A program made the position numbers and the translations under genes. The notes below the pieces were generated by a model. The model saw only the letters and a program-made list of their open reading frames with translations. It did no database searches and was not told the DNA's origin. From positions 1-17,392 of the forward strand of contig JALHDK010000062.1 in the NCBI GenBank assembly GCA_022838965.1: DNA of 17,392 bases, written 5' to 3'. The DNA comes from Actinomycetales bacterium (GTDB lineage Bacteria; Actinomycetota; Actinomycetes; Actinomycetales; Actinomycetaceae). This document shows, piece by piece, positions 1 to 7,374 of this stretch; the first letter of the stretch is position 1, and the number at the start of each line of letters is the position of its first letter.

Positions 1-417
1 GTTGGTGTCGAGGACGGCCGTCCGCCTCCGGAACGCGAAGGCGGCGACCGCCGCCGCGGTGTACTCGCCGATACCGGGAAGGGTACGGAGGGTGCGCTCG
101 TCGGCGGGGACCTGACCTCCGAACCGCCCGCAGATCTCGGCCGCGCACTGCTGCAGGCGGAGCGCCCGGCGAGGGTATCCCAGGCGGCCCCAGGCGCGGA
201 CAACTTCCGCCGACGACGCGGCGGCGAGGGAGCAGGGATCGGGCCAGCGCCGCATCCACTCCTCCCACCGCGGCACCACGCGCGTCATGGGCGTCTGCTG
301 CCCCATCACCTCACAGACGAGGATTCCCCAGGGGGTGGTCCCGGAACGCCACGGCAGGTCCCGGCCCCGCGACGCGAACCAGGCGAGGAGGTCGCCATGG
401 AGGTCCATCGGTGCCAT
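1..417 (-). CDS. mutY: A/G-specific adenine glycosylase MutY, N-terminal part (runs off left edge)
   Basis: Base-excision repair glycosylase that removes adenine mispaired with 8-oxoguanine. The 139 visible residues include the N-terminal RDLPWR stretch, the PWGILVCEVMGQQT segment that carries the catalytic Glu of the family, and the helix-hairpin-helix LPGIGEYTAAAVAAFAF. They end at VLDTN, where the Asp is the family's catalytic Asp. The C-terminal half, with the Fe-S cysteines and the NUDIX-like domain, lies outside the window. The start is taken at the ATG whose complement is 415-417; a second in-frame ATG lies three codons later (406-408). Neither has a strong Shine-Dalgarno. The gene is divergent from the gene at 508, with 90 bases between. 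No frameshift is seen. The family is certain; the exact start is not. Confidence 0.93.
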   Translation of the reverse strand, partial: MAPMDLHGDLLAWFASRGRDLPWRSGTTPWGILVCEVMGQQTPMTRVVPRWEEWMRRWPDPCSLAAASSAEVVRAWGRLGYPRRALRLQQCAAEICGRFGGQVPADERTLRTLPGIGEYTAAAVAAFAFRRRTAVLDTN

Positions 418-483
418 GGTGCCGTGTCCGCCCCGCCCGCGTCCACCCGGCGTGCCACCCGGCCGCCGACGGGCCCGGGATCG

Positions 484-489
484 TACCGT
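484..489 (+). promoter_or_regulatory. Possible -10 box (TACCGT) for the gene at 508
   Basis: TACCGT fits the actinobacterial TANNNT -10 pattern and lies 18 bases before the ATG at 508, just before a GGAAGGAGG ribosome binding site. No convincing -35 is visible. The same hexamer occurs before acuC. This is a pattern match only. Confidence 0.3.
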
Positions 490-507
490 TGACCGGGAAG
501 GAGGACC

Positions 508-1149
508 ATGTCCGAGAAGCGTCCGGTGCCCCGGCGGTCCGGGGCGCCCGCGGGGAAGCGTGTCCCCGGGCGGACCGGCTCCCCGCGCGCACGCCGGGGC
601 GTGCTCTGGCGCCGCCGGGCGATCGCCCTGGTGGTGGTGCTGGGGTTGCTCGGAGGGGCGGTGGGAGGTGTGGTCTGGTTCGTGGGCTTCGTCCGGGACT
701 CCGTGACCGCCGCCGGCGCCGCCGAGGCGAGCCGGACACCCACCGGGCCGTCCACTACCCAGCCCGTCGCCTGTGCAGCTGACGCGCTCGCGTGGGCCCT
801 GGCCTCGGAGGGCTCGGCCGCCGGAGGACCGGTGACCTTCACGGTTGACATCACGAACCTGTCCGAGACCTCGTGCCTCGTGGAGGGTGGCGCGGCGACG
901 CTCGTGCTGAACGTGGTCTCCGGGTCCGACCCCATCTGGAGCAACGCCCACTGCAGTCCCGCGACGCCGATCCCGCTGCTGCTCGGCCCCGGAGATGTGA
1001 CGCGGCGGACCATCACGTGGGATGGCGCGCGGAGCGCCCCCGGGTGCGCGGCCGTGGAGGCGGCCGTCCTGCCCGGGACCTATCAGGCGTCGCTGAGCCA
1101 CGCCGGCGTCGAGGTCCTGGTGGCTCCGCTGGTCTTCGTCCTCGAGTGA
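508..1149 (+). CDS. Hypothetical single-span membrane or secreted protein with a four-cysteine extracellular domain
   Basis: A 213-residue protein that I cannot assign to a named family. Residues 1-37 are basic and rich in Arg, Pro and Gly. A hydrophobic helix at about 38-62 would anchor the protein, followed by a Thr/Ser/Pro/Ala-rich linker. The C-terminal domain (about 87-213) is probably extracytoplasmic and reads as beta strands. It has four cysteines (89, 123, 149, 180) that could form two disulfides. The overall plan resembles actinobacterial DUF4232-like proteins, but that is only a likeness. The start is well supported by GGAAGGAGG a few bases before the ATG. The gene is convergent with disA, and only two bases separate the two stop codons, so there is no room for a terminator. 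Confidence 0.8.
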   Translation: MSEKRPVPRRSGAPAGKRVPGRTGSPRARRGVLWRRRAIALVVVLGLLGGAVGGVVWFVGFVRDSVTAAGAAEASRTPTGPSTTQPVACAADALAWALASEGSAAGGPVTFTVDITNLSETSCLVEGGAATLVLNVVSGSDPIWSNAHCSPATPIPLLLGPGDVTRRTITWDGARSAPGCAAVEAAVLPGTYQASLSHAGVEVLVAPLVFVLE

Positions 1150-1151
1150 GG

Positions 1152-2234
1152 TCAGAAGTAGCGCTGCTCCAGGATGGAGGACTCGGCCAGCCGGGACAGG
1201 CCCTCCCGAACGGCCCGGGCCCGCAGTGGGCCCACTCCCTCGACCGCCTGGAGGTCCTCACTGGTCGCGGACAACAGCTTCTGCAGGGTCCCGGCGTGCT
1301 CCACGATCGCGGCGGCCACGCTGCGCGGCAGGCGCGGGATGCGTGACAGCAGCCGGTGGCCGCGGGCCTCCAGCGGCGTCTCCAGCCCCTGGCTCTGGAA
1401 GGGGAGCCGCATGGCGCGTGCCACATCGGTGGGGTTGGCGAGCTGCGCCGGATCGAGTGAGGACAGCCGGTGGGCCAGCTCCTCCGGATCGGTGGCCGTG
1501 TAGTCCGCGAAGATGAGGTCCCGATCCCGCGTCACCCCCGAGACAAGCTCCTCGACCTGCAACTGGAGGAGCCGCCCGTCCGTCCCCAGTTCGACGACGT
1601 ACATGTCGAGCTCGCGCCAGATCCGGATGACCATCTCCATGCGCTGCACCACGGCGACGACGTCGCGGACGGTCACCAGGTCCTCGATCTCGAGGGCCGT
1701 CAGGGTGGCGAGCACCTCGTCGAACCTCGACTGGTAGCGCTCGAGCGTCGCCAGCGCCTGGTTCGCCTTCGACAGCAGGAGGTCCGAGTCCTCGATCACG
1801 TGCCGTTTGCCGTTGAGGTAGAGGGCGATGATACGCATTGACTGGGACACGGAGATGACCGGGTAGCCGGTCTGTTTCGCCACCCGTTGGGCGGTGCGGT
1901 GCCGCATGCCGGTCTCCGACGACTCGATGGTCGGGTCCGGCAGCAGTTGCGCGTTGGCGCGCCGGATCCGGCCCGTGCCGAAGTAGTCCACGATGACGGC
2001 GCCGTCCATCTTGGCGAGCTCGCGCAGCCGGGCAGGGGTGAAGTCCACGTCGAGAGCGAACCCACCCGAGCACATCTGCTCGACCACCTCATCGTGGCCG
2101 AGCACCACGATCGCCCCGGTGCGGCCTCGCAGGACCCGCTCCAGGCCGTCCCGCAACGGAGTCCCCGGCGCGACCGCGGCCAGCGATGCCCTGAGGTCGA
2201 GCTCGCGCACGTCTCCCCCCGTCCCTCGCGCCAT
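1152..2234 (-). CDS. disA: DNA integrity scanning diadenylate cyclase DisA
   Basis: Makes c-di-AMP from two ATP; in studied DisA proteins the activity falls on branched DNA. The 360 residues follow the family plan: an N-terminal DAC domain with the DGA motif (77-79) and RHRTA (111-115), a helical middle domain, and a C-terminal helix-hairpin-helix (LQAVEGVGPLRARAV) for DNA. Length matches the family. It lies ten bases downstream of radA, its usual actinobacterial partner, so the two are almost surely co-transcribed. The start is debatable. The ATG at 2234 has GGGAGG directly against it with no spacing, while an in-frame GTG eight codons later (2208-2210) has a GGGGGAG two bases before it. Either gives an intact DAC domain. 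Confidence 0.95.
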   Translation of the reverse strand: MARGTGGDVRELDLRASLAAVAPGTPLRDGLERVLRGRTGAIVVLGHDEVVEQMCSGGFALDVDFTPARLRELAKMDGAVIVDYFGTGRIRRANAQLLPDPTIESSETGMRHRTAQRVAKQTGYPVISVSQSMRIIALYLNGKRHVIEDSDLLLSKANQALATLERYQSRFDEVLATLTALEIEDLVTVRDVVAVVQRMEMVIRIWRELDMYVVELGTDGRLLQLQVEELVSGVTRDRDLIFADYTATDPEELAHRLSSLDPAQLANPTDVARAMRLPFQSQGLETPLEARGHRLLSRIPRLPRSVAAAIVEHAGTLQKLLSATSEDLQAVEGVGPLRARAVREGLSRLAESSILEQRYF

Positions 2235-2244
2235 CCTCCCTGCA

Positions 2245-3630
2245 TCATAGGGCGCGCAACGGCCGCGGAGACACCGCGTCCGCCGTGTGGCCTGCGGCGA
2301 TGGCGGCCAGCACGGTCTCCACCGGGAACACCCGGAGCGCCGGTGGCACCCGCAGGTCCGCGAGGCCGTGCGCGGGGATGATCGCGCGGGTGAACCCGAG
2401 GCGAGCGGCTTCGGCGAGGCGACGTTCGATGCCCGCGGTGGGCCGGAGCTGCCCCGTCAGCCCGACCTCCCCGATCGCGACCGTTCGCGGATCCACGCAG
2501 GTGTCCGCCGCCGCGGCACTGACCGCGAGCGCGATCGCGAGGTCCATCGCCGGTTCGAGGGCGCGGGCGCCTCCCACGGTCGAGACGTAGACGTCCCGGT
2601 TGCCGAGGCTCACGCCGGCGCGGGCCTGCAGCACCGCGAGCGTCATCGCGATCCGCGCCGAATCGAGGCCCGCGGTGGTGCGGCGCGGCGTCCCGACGAA
2701 GGCCGGTGCCACCAGCGCCTGCACCTGGGTGGGCATCGGGCGGCGCCCCTCGAGGCTGATCCCGACCGACGTGCCCGGAATGGGCTGCCCGGCGCCCTCG
2801 AGGAACAGTCCCGACGGATCGGCCAGCTCGCTGATTCCCCGGTCCGTGAGTTCGAAGCAGCCCACCTCGTCCGTGGCGCCGTACCGGTTCTTGACGGCGC
2901 GCAACAACCGCAGCCGGGCATGCCGCTCCCCCTCGAACTGGCAGACCACGTCCACGAGGTGTTCGAGCACGCGCGGACCGGCGATGGAGCCGTCCTTGGT
3001 GACATGGCCGATGAGCAGGAGCGGGAGGGAGCGGGCCTTGGCGAAGGCCACCAGGGCGGCCGCCACCGCCCTCACCTGCGCCACACCGCCCGCCCCGCCC
3101 TCGGCCTCGTCGGCCACCAGTGTCTGCACCGAGTCGATGACGGCGAGGGCCGGCGCGGCCTGCTCCAGGTGCCCGAGCGCACGCCCCAGATCGGTCTCGG
3201 CTGCCAGCAGCAGCGAGTCCACCAGCGCGCCGATGCGCTCGGCCCGCAGCCGGACCTGCGACACCGACTCCTCGCCCGACACGTAGAGGACCGGGGCGCC
3301 CCCGCGGGCGGCCCGCGCGGCCACCTCGAGCGCGAGCGTGGACTTCCCCACGCCCGGCTCGCCCGCGAGGAGGATCACCGAGCCGGGGACGACGCCGCCG
3401 CCGAGCACCCGGTCCAGCTCGCCGAGCCCGGTGGGGCGGGCGTGGGAGGCGTGCGGCGCCACCTCCGCGACGGGCACCGCCGCCGGGACGACGGCGAGGT
3501 GGTGGCGGCCCGCCGGCGCCCTCGCCTCGACCACCGCCCCCCAGGCGCGGCACTCCCCGCAACGGCCCACCCACTTGGCGGTGGTCCACCCGCACTCCGT
3601 GCAGCTGTACCGGGCGCTCGTCCTCGTCAT
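2245..3630 (-). CDS. radA: DNA repair protein RadA (Sms)
   Basis: RecA-related ATPase and helicase that promotes branch migration during recombinational repair. The 461 residues have the complete family layout: a C4 zinc finger (Cys 10, 13, 24, 27), Walker A GEPGVGKST (90-98), Walker B LAVIDS (162-167), the RadA-specific motif as KNRYG (247-251, usually KNRFG), and a C-terminal Lon-protease-like domain (DVYVSTVGG region). The ATG is preceded by a G-rich run and by a TANNNT hexamer, so it may be leaderless. The permease stop is 34 bases upstream, so radA may also be read through from the ABC operon. It is followed ten bases later by disA. All core motifs are present. Confidence 0.96.
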   Translation of the reverse strand: MTRTSARYSCTECGWTTAKWVGRCGECRAWGAVVEARAPAGRHHLAVVPAAVPVAEVAPHASHARPTGLGELDRVLGGGVVPGSVILLAGEPGVGKSTLALEVAARAARGGAPVLYVSGEESVSQVRLRAERIGALVDSLLLAAETDLGRALGHLEQAAPALAVIDSVQTLVADEAEGGAGGVAQVRAVAAALVAFAKARSLPLLLIGHVTKDGSIAGPRVLEHLVDVVCQFEGERHARLRLLRAVKNRYGATDEVGCFELTDRGISELADPSGLFLEGAGQPIPGTSVGISLEGRRPMPTQVQALVAPAFVGTPRRTTAGLDSARIAMTLAVLQARAGVSLGNRDVYVSTVGGARALEPAMDLAIALAVSAAAADTCVDPRTVAIGEVGLTGQLRPTAGIERRLAEAARLGFTRAIIPAHGLADLRVPPALRVFPVETVLAAIAAGHTADAVSPRPLRAL

Positions 3631-3636
3631 GCCCCC

Positions 3637-3642
3637 ACCGTA
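3637..3642 (-). promoter_or_regulatory. Possible -10 box (TACGGT) for radA-disA
   Basis: On the minus strand TACGGT (TANNNT pattern) ends six bases before the radA ATG, the spacing expected of a leaderless actinobacterial transcript. No good -35 is seen about 17 bases further up, where the permease stop lies. It would give radA-disA a promoter of its own inside the longer minus-strand block. Confidence 0.35.
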
Positions 3643-3664
3643 GGAGTCGGGTCCGACAGGAACC

Positions 3665-4498
3665 TCAGGAGGTGACGTCCGCCGTCATGAACCGGCTCCA
3701 CGCGAGCGAGGCGAACACGGCCACCCAGGCCGCCTGCACGGCCAGTCCGGCGCCGAGGACACCCCAGTCCACCTCGATCCGCAGGAACTCGGCGAAGTCG
3801 AACCAGTGGTGGGTGAGGAGGACGGGGTGGATCGCGGCGAGCTGGGGGAGGGAGTCGAGAACGGACGAGACCACCGCCACCACCGTGGTGGCCGCCATCG
3901 CGCCCACCGGCACCTCGGTCACCGTGGAGAAGAACACGCCGACGGCCACGAGACCGGTGAGCGAGAGCGCCACGTAGGCCGCCACCCCCAGCATGCGGGC
4001 GAGCCCGTTGCCGAGGGGGACGGTGGCACCGGACAGCAGGGTCATGTCGGACAGTCCGAAGAACAGGCCCCCCGCCACGAGCGCCACCGCGGCGATGACC
4101 GCGACGGCCGCGGCGGCGAAGGCCAGCGAGGCGACGGCCTTGGCGGCGAGCAGGCGCGTGCGGGGCACGGGCAGGGCGAGCATGTACCGCAGGGTGCCCG
4201 ACTGTGCCTCTCCGGCCACGCAGTCGCCCGCCGTGATCCCCACGGTGAGGGGGAGCAGGAACGGCAGGCAGAGGAAGAGCGCCGCGATCACGAGGAAGAG
4301 CCCGTTGCCGGTGACCCGCCCGATGAAGCCGGGGCCCTGACCCGCCATCCCCGAACTCTGGGCGACGAGGAGCACGAGCGCGAGCAGCAACGGGACCGCT
4401 CCGAGCCCGGCGAGGAGCGCGAGGGTACGCCGTCGCCGGAGGACGAGGCGCAGCTCGCTGCGCACCAGCCGCCACCGGGCCCCCCTAGCGTGCGACAT
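3665..4498 (-). CDS. ABC-2 type transporter permease
   Basis: Membrane subunit of an ABC exporter, 277 residues. About six hydrophobic segments are visible. The first, near 26-48, is followed by a polar loop; a long pair lies near 68-90; and the family-typical cytoplasmic stretch GEAQSGTLRYMLALPVPRTRLLAAK precedes the next helices. That GTLRY...LP..R..LLAAK pattern is characteristic of ABC-2 permeases. The start ATG lies inside the end of the ATPase gene (14-base overlap), so the two are translationally coupled. The substrate cannot be read from the sequence. The co-operonic LolA-like exported protein and the divergent two-component pair suggest an envelope-related role. Confidence 0.88.
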   Translation of the reverse strand: MSHARGARWRLVRSELRLVLRRRRTLALLAGLGAVPLLLALVLLVAQSSGMAGQGPGFIGRVTGNGLFLVIAALFLCLPFLLPLTVGITAGDCVAGEAQSGTLRYMLALPVPRTRLLAAKAVASLAFAAAAVAVIAAVALVAGGLFFGLSDMTLLSGATVPLGNGLARMLGVAAYVALSLTGLVAVGVFFSTVTEVPVGAMAATTVVAVVSSVLDSLPQLAAIHPVLLTHHWFDFAEFLRIEVDWGVLGAGLAVQAAWVAVFASLAWSRFMTADVTS

Positions 4499-5423
4499 CG
4501 AAACCCTCCCCGGTGAGTTCCACGAAGAGCTGTTCGAGGGAGCGGCGCCGCACCTCGAACCCGACCAGGTCCACGCCGCCGCGTGCGAGCGCCGCCGAGA
4601 CCCGCTCCGGGGAGAGTTCGCCCAGCTCGGCGCGCAGGGTGACGCCGTCGGCCCGCACCCCGGCGAGGCCGAGGGACCGCAGGATCCCGGCGGCGGCCCC
4701 GACGTGGCGGGCCGTGGTCGTGACGTGCACGGCCGCGTCGGTACCCCCCAGGGTCAGGCGCTCACCCTGCGCCAGCAGCCGCCCGCCGCCCATGATCCCC
4801 ACGTGGGTGCACACCTGCTCGATCTCGGCGAGCAGGTGGGAGGAGACGAGCACGGTGGTCCCGGCGTCCGCGAGCTCCCGCACCAGGTGGCGCACCTCGC
4901 GCGTGCCCTGCGGGTCCAGGCCGTTGGTGGGCTCGTCCAGGACCAGGAGCTGCCGGGGCCGCAGCAGGGTGGCGGCCAGTCCCAGCCGCTGCTTCATGCC
5001 CAGGGAGTACTGCCGGTAGGGCTTCGTCGCCGCTGCGGCGAGCCCGACCCGCTCCAGTGCCGTGTCGATGCGGGAGCGCGAGGTGGCGGGGTCCGCGGTG
5101 GCGTCGCAGGAGTCGAGGCGGCGCAGGTTGTCGCGGCCGCTGAGATAGGGGTGGAAGGCGGGGCCCTCGACGAGCGCGCCCACCCGCGGGAGCACGGTGC
5201 CGCCCGCCCGGGGCATCGGCTCCCCGAGCAGCCAGGCCCTTCCCGCCGTCGGGCGGACGAGACCGAGAAGCATCCGGATGGTTGTGGTCTTGCCGGAGCC
5301 GTTGGGTCCCAGGAAGCCGTAGACGGCGCCCCGGGGGACGGCCAGGTCGACGCCGTCGACCGCCACCTGCCCGGACCGGAACCGCTTCGTCAGTCCCTCG
5401 GTGCGGATGGCGGTGGCGCTCAC
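4485..5423 (-). CDS. ABC transporter ATP-binding protein
   Basis: Nucleotide-binding subunit, 312 residues, partner of the downstream permease. Walker A is GPNGSGKTT (39-47), the signature is SLGMKQR (140-146), Walker B is LLVLDEP (159-165) followed by the D-loop NGLD, and the H-loop His is residue 196 in VLVSSHLL. The C-terminal ~90 residues form the usual regulatory extension of DrrA/CcmA-like exporter ATPases. Its ATG overlaps the stop of the LolA-like gene by four bases, and its 3' end overlaps the permease by 14. The three genes are therefore one tightly coupled operon. All catalytic motifs are intact. Confidence 0.95.
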   Translation of the reverse strand: MSATAIRTEGLTKRFRSGQVAVDGVDLAVPRGAVYGFLGPNGSGKTTTIRMLLGLVRPTAGRAWLLGEPMPRAGGTVLPRVGALVEGPAFHPYLSGRDNLRRLDSCDATADPATSRSRIDTALERVGLAAAATKPYRQYSLGMKQRLGLAATLLRPRQLLVLDEPTNGLDPQGTREVRHLVRELADAGTTVLVSSHLLAEIEQVCTHVGIMGGGRLLAQGERLTLGGTDAAVHVTTTARHVGAAAGILRSLGLAGVRADGVTLRAELGELSPERVSAALARGGVDLVGFEVRRRSLEQLFVELTGEGFDVAR

Positions 5424-6634
5424 GCCATCGCGCGCAGGGTCCCGGCGGGAACGGCACCCACGAGGACGCGCCCGTCATCGGTCACGAGGATGCTGAGCAG
5501 CGCGGACGTGAACAGGCGTCCCTCGGGCACGTCCGTGGTGAGCTGCTCGGCGAGGGCGAGCACGTCGAGGTCCATCCCGCCGGCGGAGTGATCAGGGACG
5601 AACTCGCCGATCAGCTCCTGGGCGCGGTCGGAGCCCGCGAAGCGCTCCGCCGGGCCGGCGAGTGCCGCCGGGTCGCCGGCCAGGATCGCGGCGAGGTCCA
5701 CGCCGGAGAACTCCACGACGGTCTCCCAGCCGGTGCCGGTGACCCGGGGCTGCGCGGGGCCGGCGTCGGGGCGCCCGCCGTCGGCCGGCAGCGGCACGAC
5801 GACGTCACGGACGGCCGCGCCCGCGGGCGGGGAGAAGGCGAGGACCGAGTCGTTGGGCATGCCGAAGTCCACGTCGGTGAAGGACACCTCGACGGCGGGG
5901 GCCGTCGGATCCTGCGTGCTCCACGTCTGGACCCGCAGCGGCGTCAGGGTCTCGCCGTCGAACGCGACGACGACCCGGTCGACGAGGGTCCCGTCGGTGT
6001 CCGGGGTGACGATGAGCTGGTAGGCGTCGCGGCCGGCCACGCTGGTCTGCGAGTCGACGACCACCTGCGAGTGGTCCTCCACCCGGGCGAGGACCTGCGC
6101 CGCGGCCTCCCGGGGTGTGGGCAGCCCGCCGCGCCGGGCGGCCACCTCCGCGCGGGCCGCCTCGCCCATCGTCTCGAGGCGTGCGAGATCGGCGTCGCTC
6201 AGGGTGTAGTGGACCACCTCGTCGTCGGAACTCGAGTACGTCCACACCTCGGGCCCGTCCGTCACCACCGACCACTCGGACATGGTGCCAAGCAGGGCGA
6301 CGCGGGAGCGTTCGGCGCCGTCGGTCCAGACCCGGATCGTGGAGCTGCCCCCCAGGAGGGCGAGGGGATCCGCGCCCGTGGCCTCCGTGAAGAGCAGGTC
6401 GGGCAGGCCGAGGCGGGCGGTGTGCACCACGGTGCCCGACAGTGGCTGCGGCTTGGCCTCGAGCACCCGCGCCACCAGTTCTTCGGCCGTCACCTCCGGC
6501 AGCTCGCTGGAGCCCGCGGAGGCGAACAGCGGCTGGGCGAGGATCGTCCCCGCCACCGCGGCGGTCACCACGGCCGGGACCATCCAGGGGGAGCGGAGGA
6601 GGGAGGGTCGTTCGGCCACTGCGCTCGTCGTCAT
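5420..6634 (-). CDS. LolA/RseB-fold exported protein of an ABC transporter operon
   Basis: A 404-residue protein from the ATG at 6634. A hydrophobic segment at about residues 15-37 serves as signal peptide or anchor (…ILAQPLFASA). The rest resembles actinobacterial proteins annotated as LolA-like (DUF2092/RseB superfamily): LSGTVVHTARLGLPDL, a TIRVWTDGAERSRVALLG strand pair, AGRDAYQLIVTP, and VEVSFTDVDF near the end of the first domain. Members are thought to bind lipidic or signal ligands outside the membrane; the function here is inferred. A GTG at 6658 would extend the protein by eight residues. I prefer 6634 because a TATCGT -10 hexamer ends exactly seven bases before it, which indicates a leaderless start. 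The stop overlaps the ATPase start. Confidence 0.8.
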   Translation of the reverse strand: MTTSAVAERPSLLRSPWMVPAVVTAAVAGTILAQPLFASAGSSELPEVTAEELVARVLEAKPQPLSGTVVHTARLGLPDLLFTEATGADPLALLGGSSTIRVWTDGAERSRVALLGTMSEWSVVTDGPEVWTYSSSDDEVVHYTLSDADLARLETMGEAARAEVAARRGGLPTPREAAAQVLARVEDHSQVVVDSQTSVAGRDAYQLIVTPDTDGTLVDRVVVAFDGETLTPLRVQTWSTQDPTAPAVEVSFTDVDFGMPNDSVLAFSPPAGAAVRDVVVPLPADGGRPDAGPAQPRVTGTGWETVVEFSGVDLAAILAGDPAALAGPAERFAGSDRAQELIGEFVPDHSAGGMDLDVLALAEQLTTDVPEGRLFTSALLSILVTDDGRVLVGAVPAGTLRAMA

Positions 6635-6641
6635 GGGACCC

Positions 6642-6647
6642 ACGATA
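6642..6647 (-). promoter_or_regulatory. -10 box (TATCGT) of a probably leaderless lolA-like/ABC operon promoter
   Basis: On the minus strand TATCGT matches TANNNT, and seven bases separate it from the ATG at 6634. There is no Shine-Dalgarno before that ATG. The 11-bp-period direct repeat at 6658-6675 ends ten bases upstream of this hexamer, where an OmpR-type activator would replace a -35 element. Confidence 0.5.
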
Positions 6648-6657
6648 GGCACGCCCA

Positions 6658-6675
6658 CCTGAGAGCCGCCTGAGA
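6658..6675. promoter_or_regulatory. Direct repeat, likely binding site of the adjacent OmpR-family regulator
   Basis: CCTGAGA occurs twice (6658-6664 and 6669-6675) with an exact 11-bp period; on the minus strand it reads TCTCAGGCGGCTCTCAGG. OmpR/PhoB-type regulators bind head-to-tail dimers on repeats of about one helical turn. The repeat lies in the 86-base gap between the regulator gene and the lolA-like gene. It covers about -24 to -41 relative to the predicted lolA-like start and about -46 to -63 relative to the regulator start. That arrangement fits autoregulation plus control of the ABC operon (inference). Confidence 0.55.
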
Positions 6676-6708
6676 TGCCGGGCCGCGGGGCTCCGGCCCG
6701 ACCGCTGG

Positions 6709-6714
6709 CATGAT
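6709..6714 (+). promoter_or_regulatory. Possible -10 box (CATGAT) for the response regulator gene
   Basis: CATGAT keeps the conserved second A and last T of TANNNT and ends six bases before the GTG at 6721, which has no Shine-Dalgarno. This suggests a leaderless message. It is weak on its own and supported mainly by the spacing. Confidence 0.3.
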
Positions 6715-6720
6715 GGACGC

Positions 6721-7374
6721 GTGCGGGTCCTGGTGGTCGACGACGAACGTGCTCTCGTGCACGCCCTCACCCGCGGACTCGCCGCGGAGGGGTTCGTCGT
6801 GGACGCCGCCCACGACGGCGAGACCGGGCTGCGGCTGGCCGCCGAGGGGGAGTACGACGTGATCGTCCTCGACGTCATGCTGCCGCGCCGGAACGGCTAC
6901 GACGTCGTCGCGGCACTCCGGGAGCGCGGCGTCTGGACGCCGGTCCTGATGCTGAGCGCGAAGGACGGCGAGTACGACGTGGCCGACGGCCTCGACCTCG
7001 GGGCCGACGACTACCTGACGAAGCCGTTCTCCTTCGTGGTGCTGGTGGCGCGGCTGCGGGCCCTCATGCGACGGAAGCCCGAGGCCCGCCCGGCCGTCCT
7101 CTCCGTGGGCGGGCTCGAGCTCGATCCCGCGGCCCGGACCGTGACGCGTGGGGGCGTCCCCGTGGAACTCACGGCCCGCGAGCTGGCCCTCCTCGAGTAC
7201 CTCATGCGCCATGCGCACCGGGTGGTCGGCAAGCTGGAGCTGCTGGACCACGTCTGGGACGGGAGCGGGGAGGATCCCAACGTCGTCGAGGTGTATGTCG
7301 GGTACCTGAGGCGCAAGCTGGGGCGGGAGGCCGTGGCCACGGTACGCGGCGCCGGTTACCGCGTGGTCGGATGA
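6721..7374 (+). CDS. OmpR/PhoB-family response regulator
   Basis: A DNA-binding regulator of 217 residues. The receiver domain (about 1-115) has the acidic pair D7-D8, phospho-acceptor D51 (VIVLDVMLP), S79 and K101 (DYLTKPF). The C-terminal winged helix (about 125-217) has LTARELALLEYLM, the recognition region VVEVYVGYLRRKL and the TVRGAGYR wing. The loop between RRKL and TVRG is about four residues shorter than usual (RRKI-xPFG-type), which may be natural or a small deletion. It starts at GTG with no Shine-Dalgarno; the two upstream ATGs are out of frame. Its stop overlaps the kinase start as ATGA. The 11-bp-period repeat upstream is its probable target. Confidence 0.93.
   Translation: MRVLVVDDERALVHALTRGLAAEGFVVDAAHDGETGLRLAAEGEYDVIVLDVMLPRRNGYDVVAALRERGVWTPVLMLSAKDGEYDVADGLDLGADDYLTKPFSFVVLVARLRALMRRKPEARPAVLSVGGLELDPAARTVTRGGVPVELTARELALLEYLMRHAHRVVGKLELLDHVWDGSGEDPNVVEVYVGYLRRKLGREAVATVRGAGYRVVG

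Noticed and set aside
1796..3595. 599-residue minus-strand frame covering radA and disA
   Set aside because: It is Arg/Gly/Pro-rich shadow sequence out of frame with both well-identified proteins.
3646..3657. GTCGG-GT-CCGAC dyad between the permease and radA as a terminator
   Set aside because: The two-base loop is too small for a hairpin. It might be an operator, but nothing else supports that.
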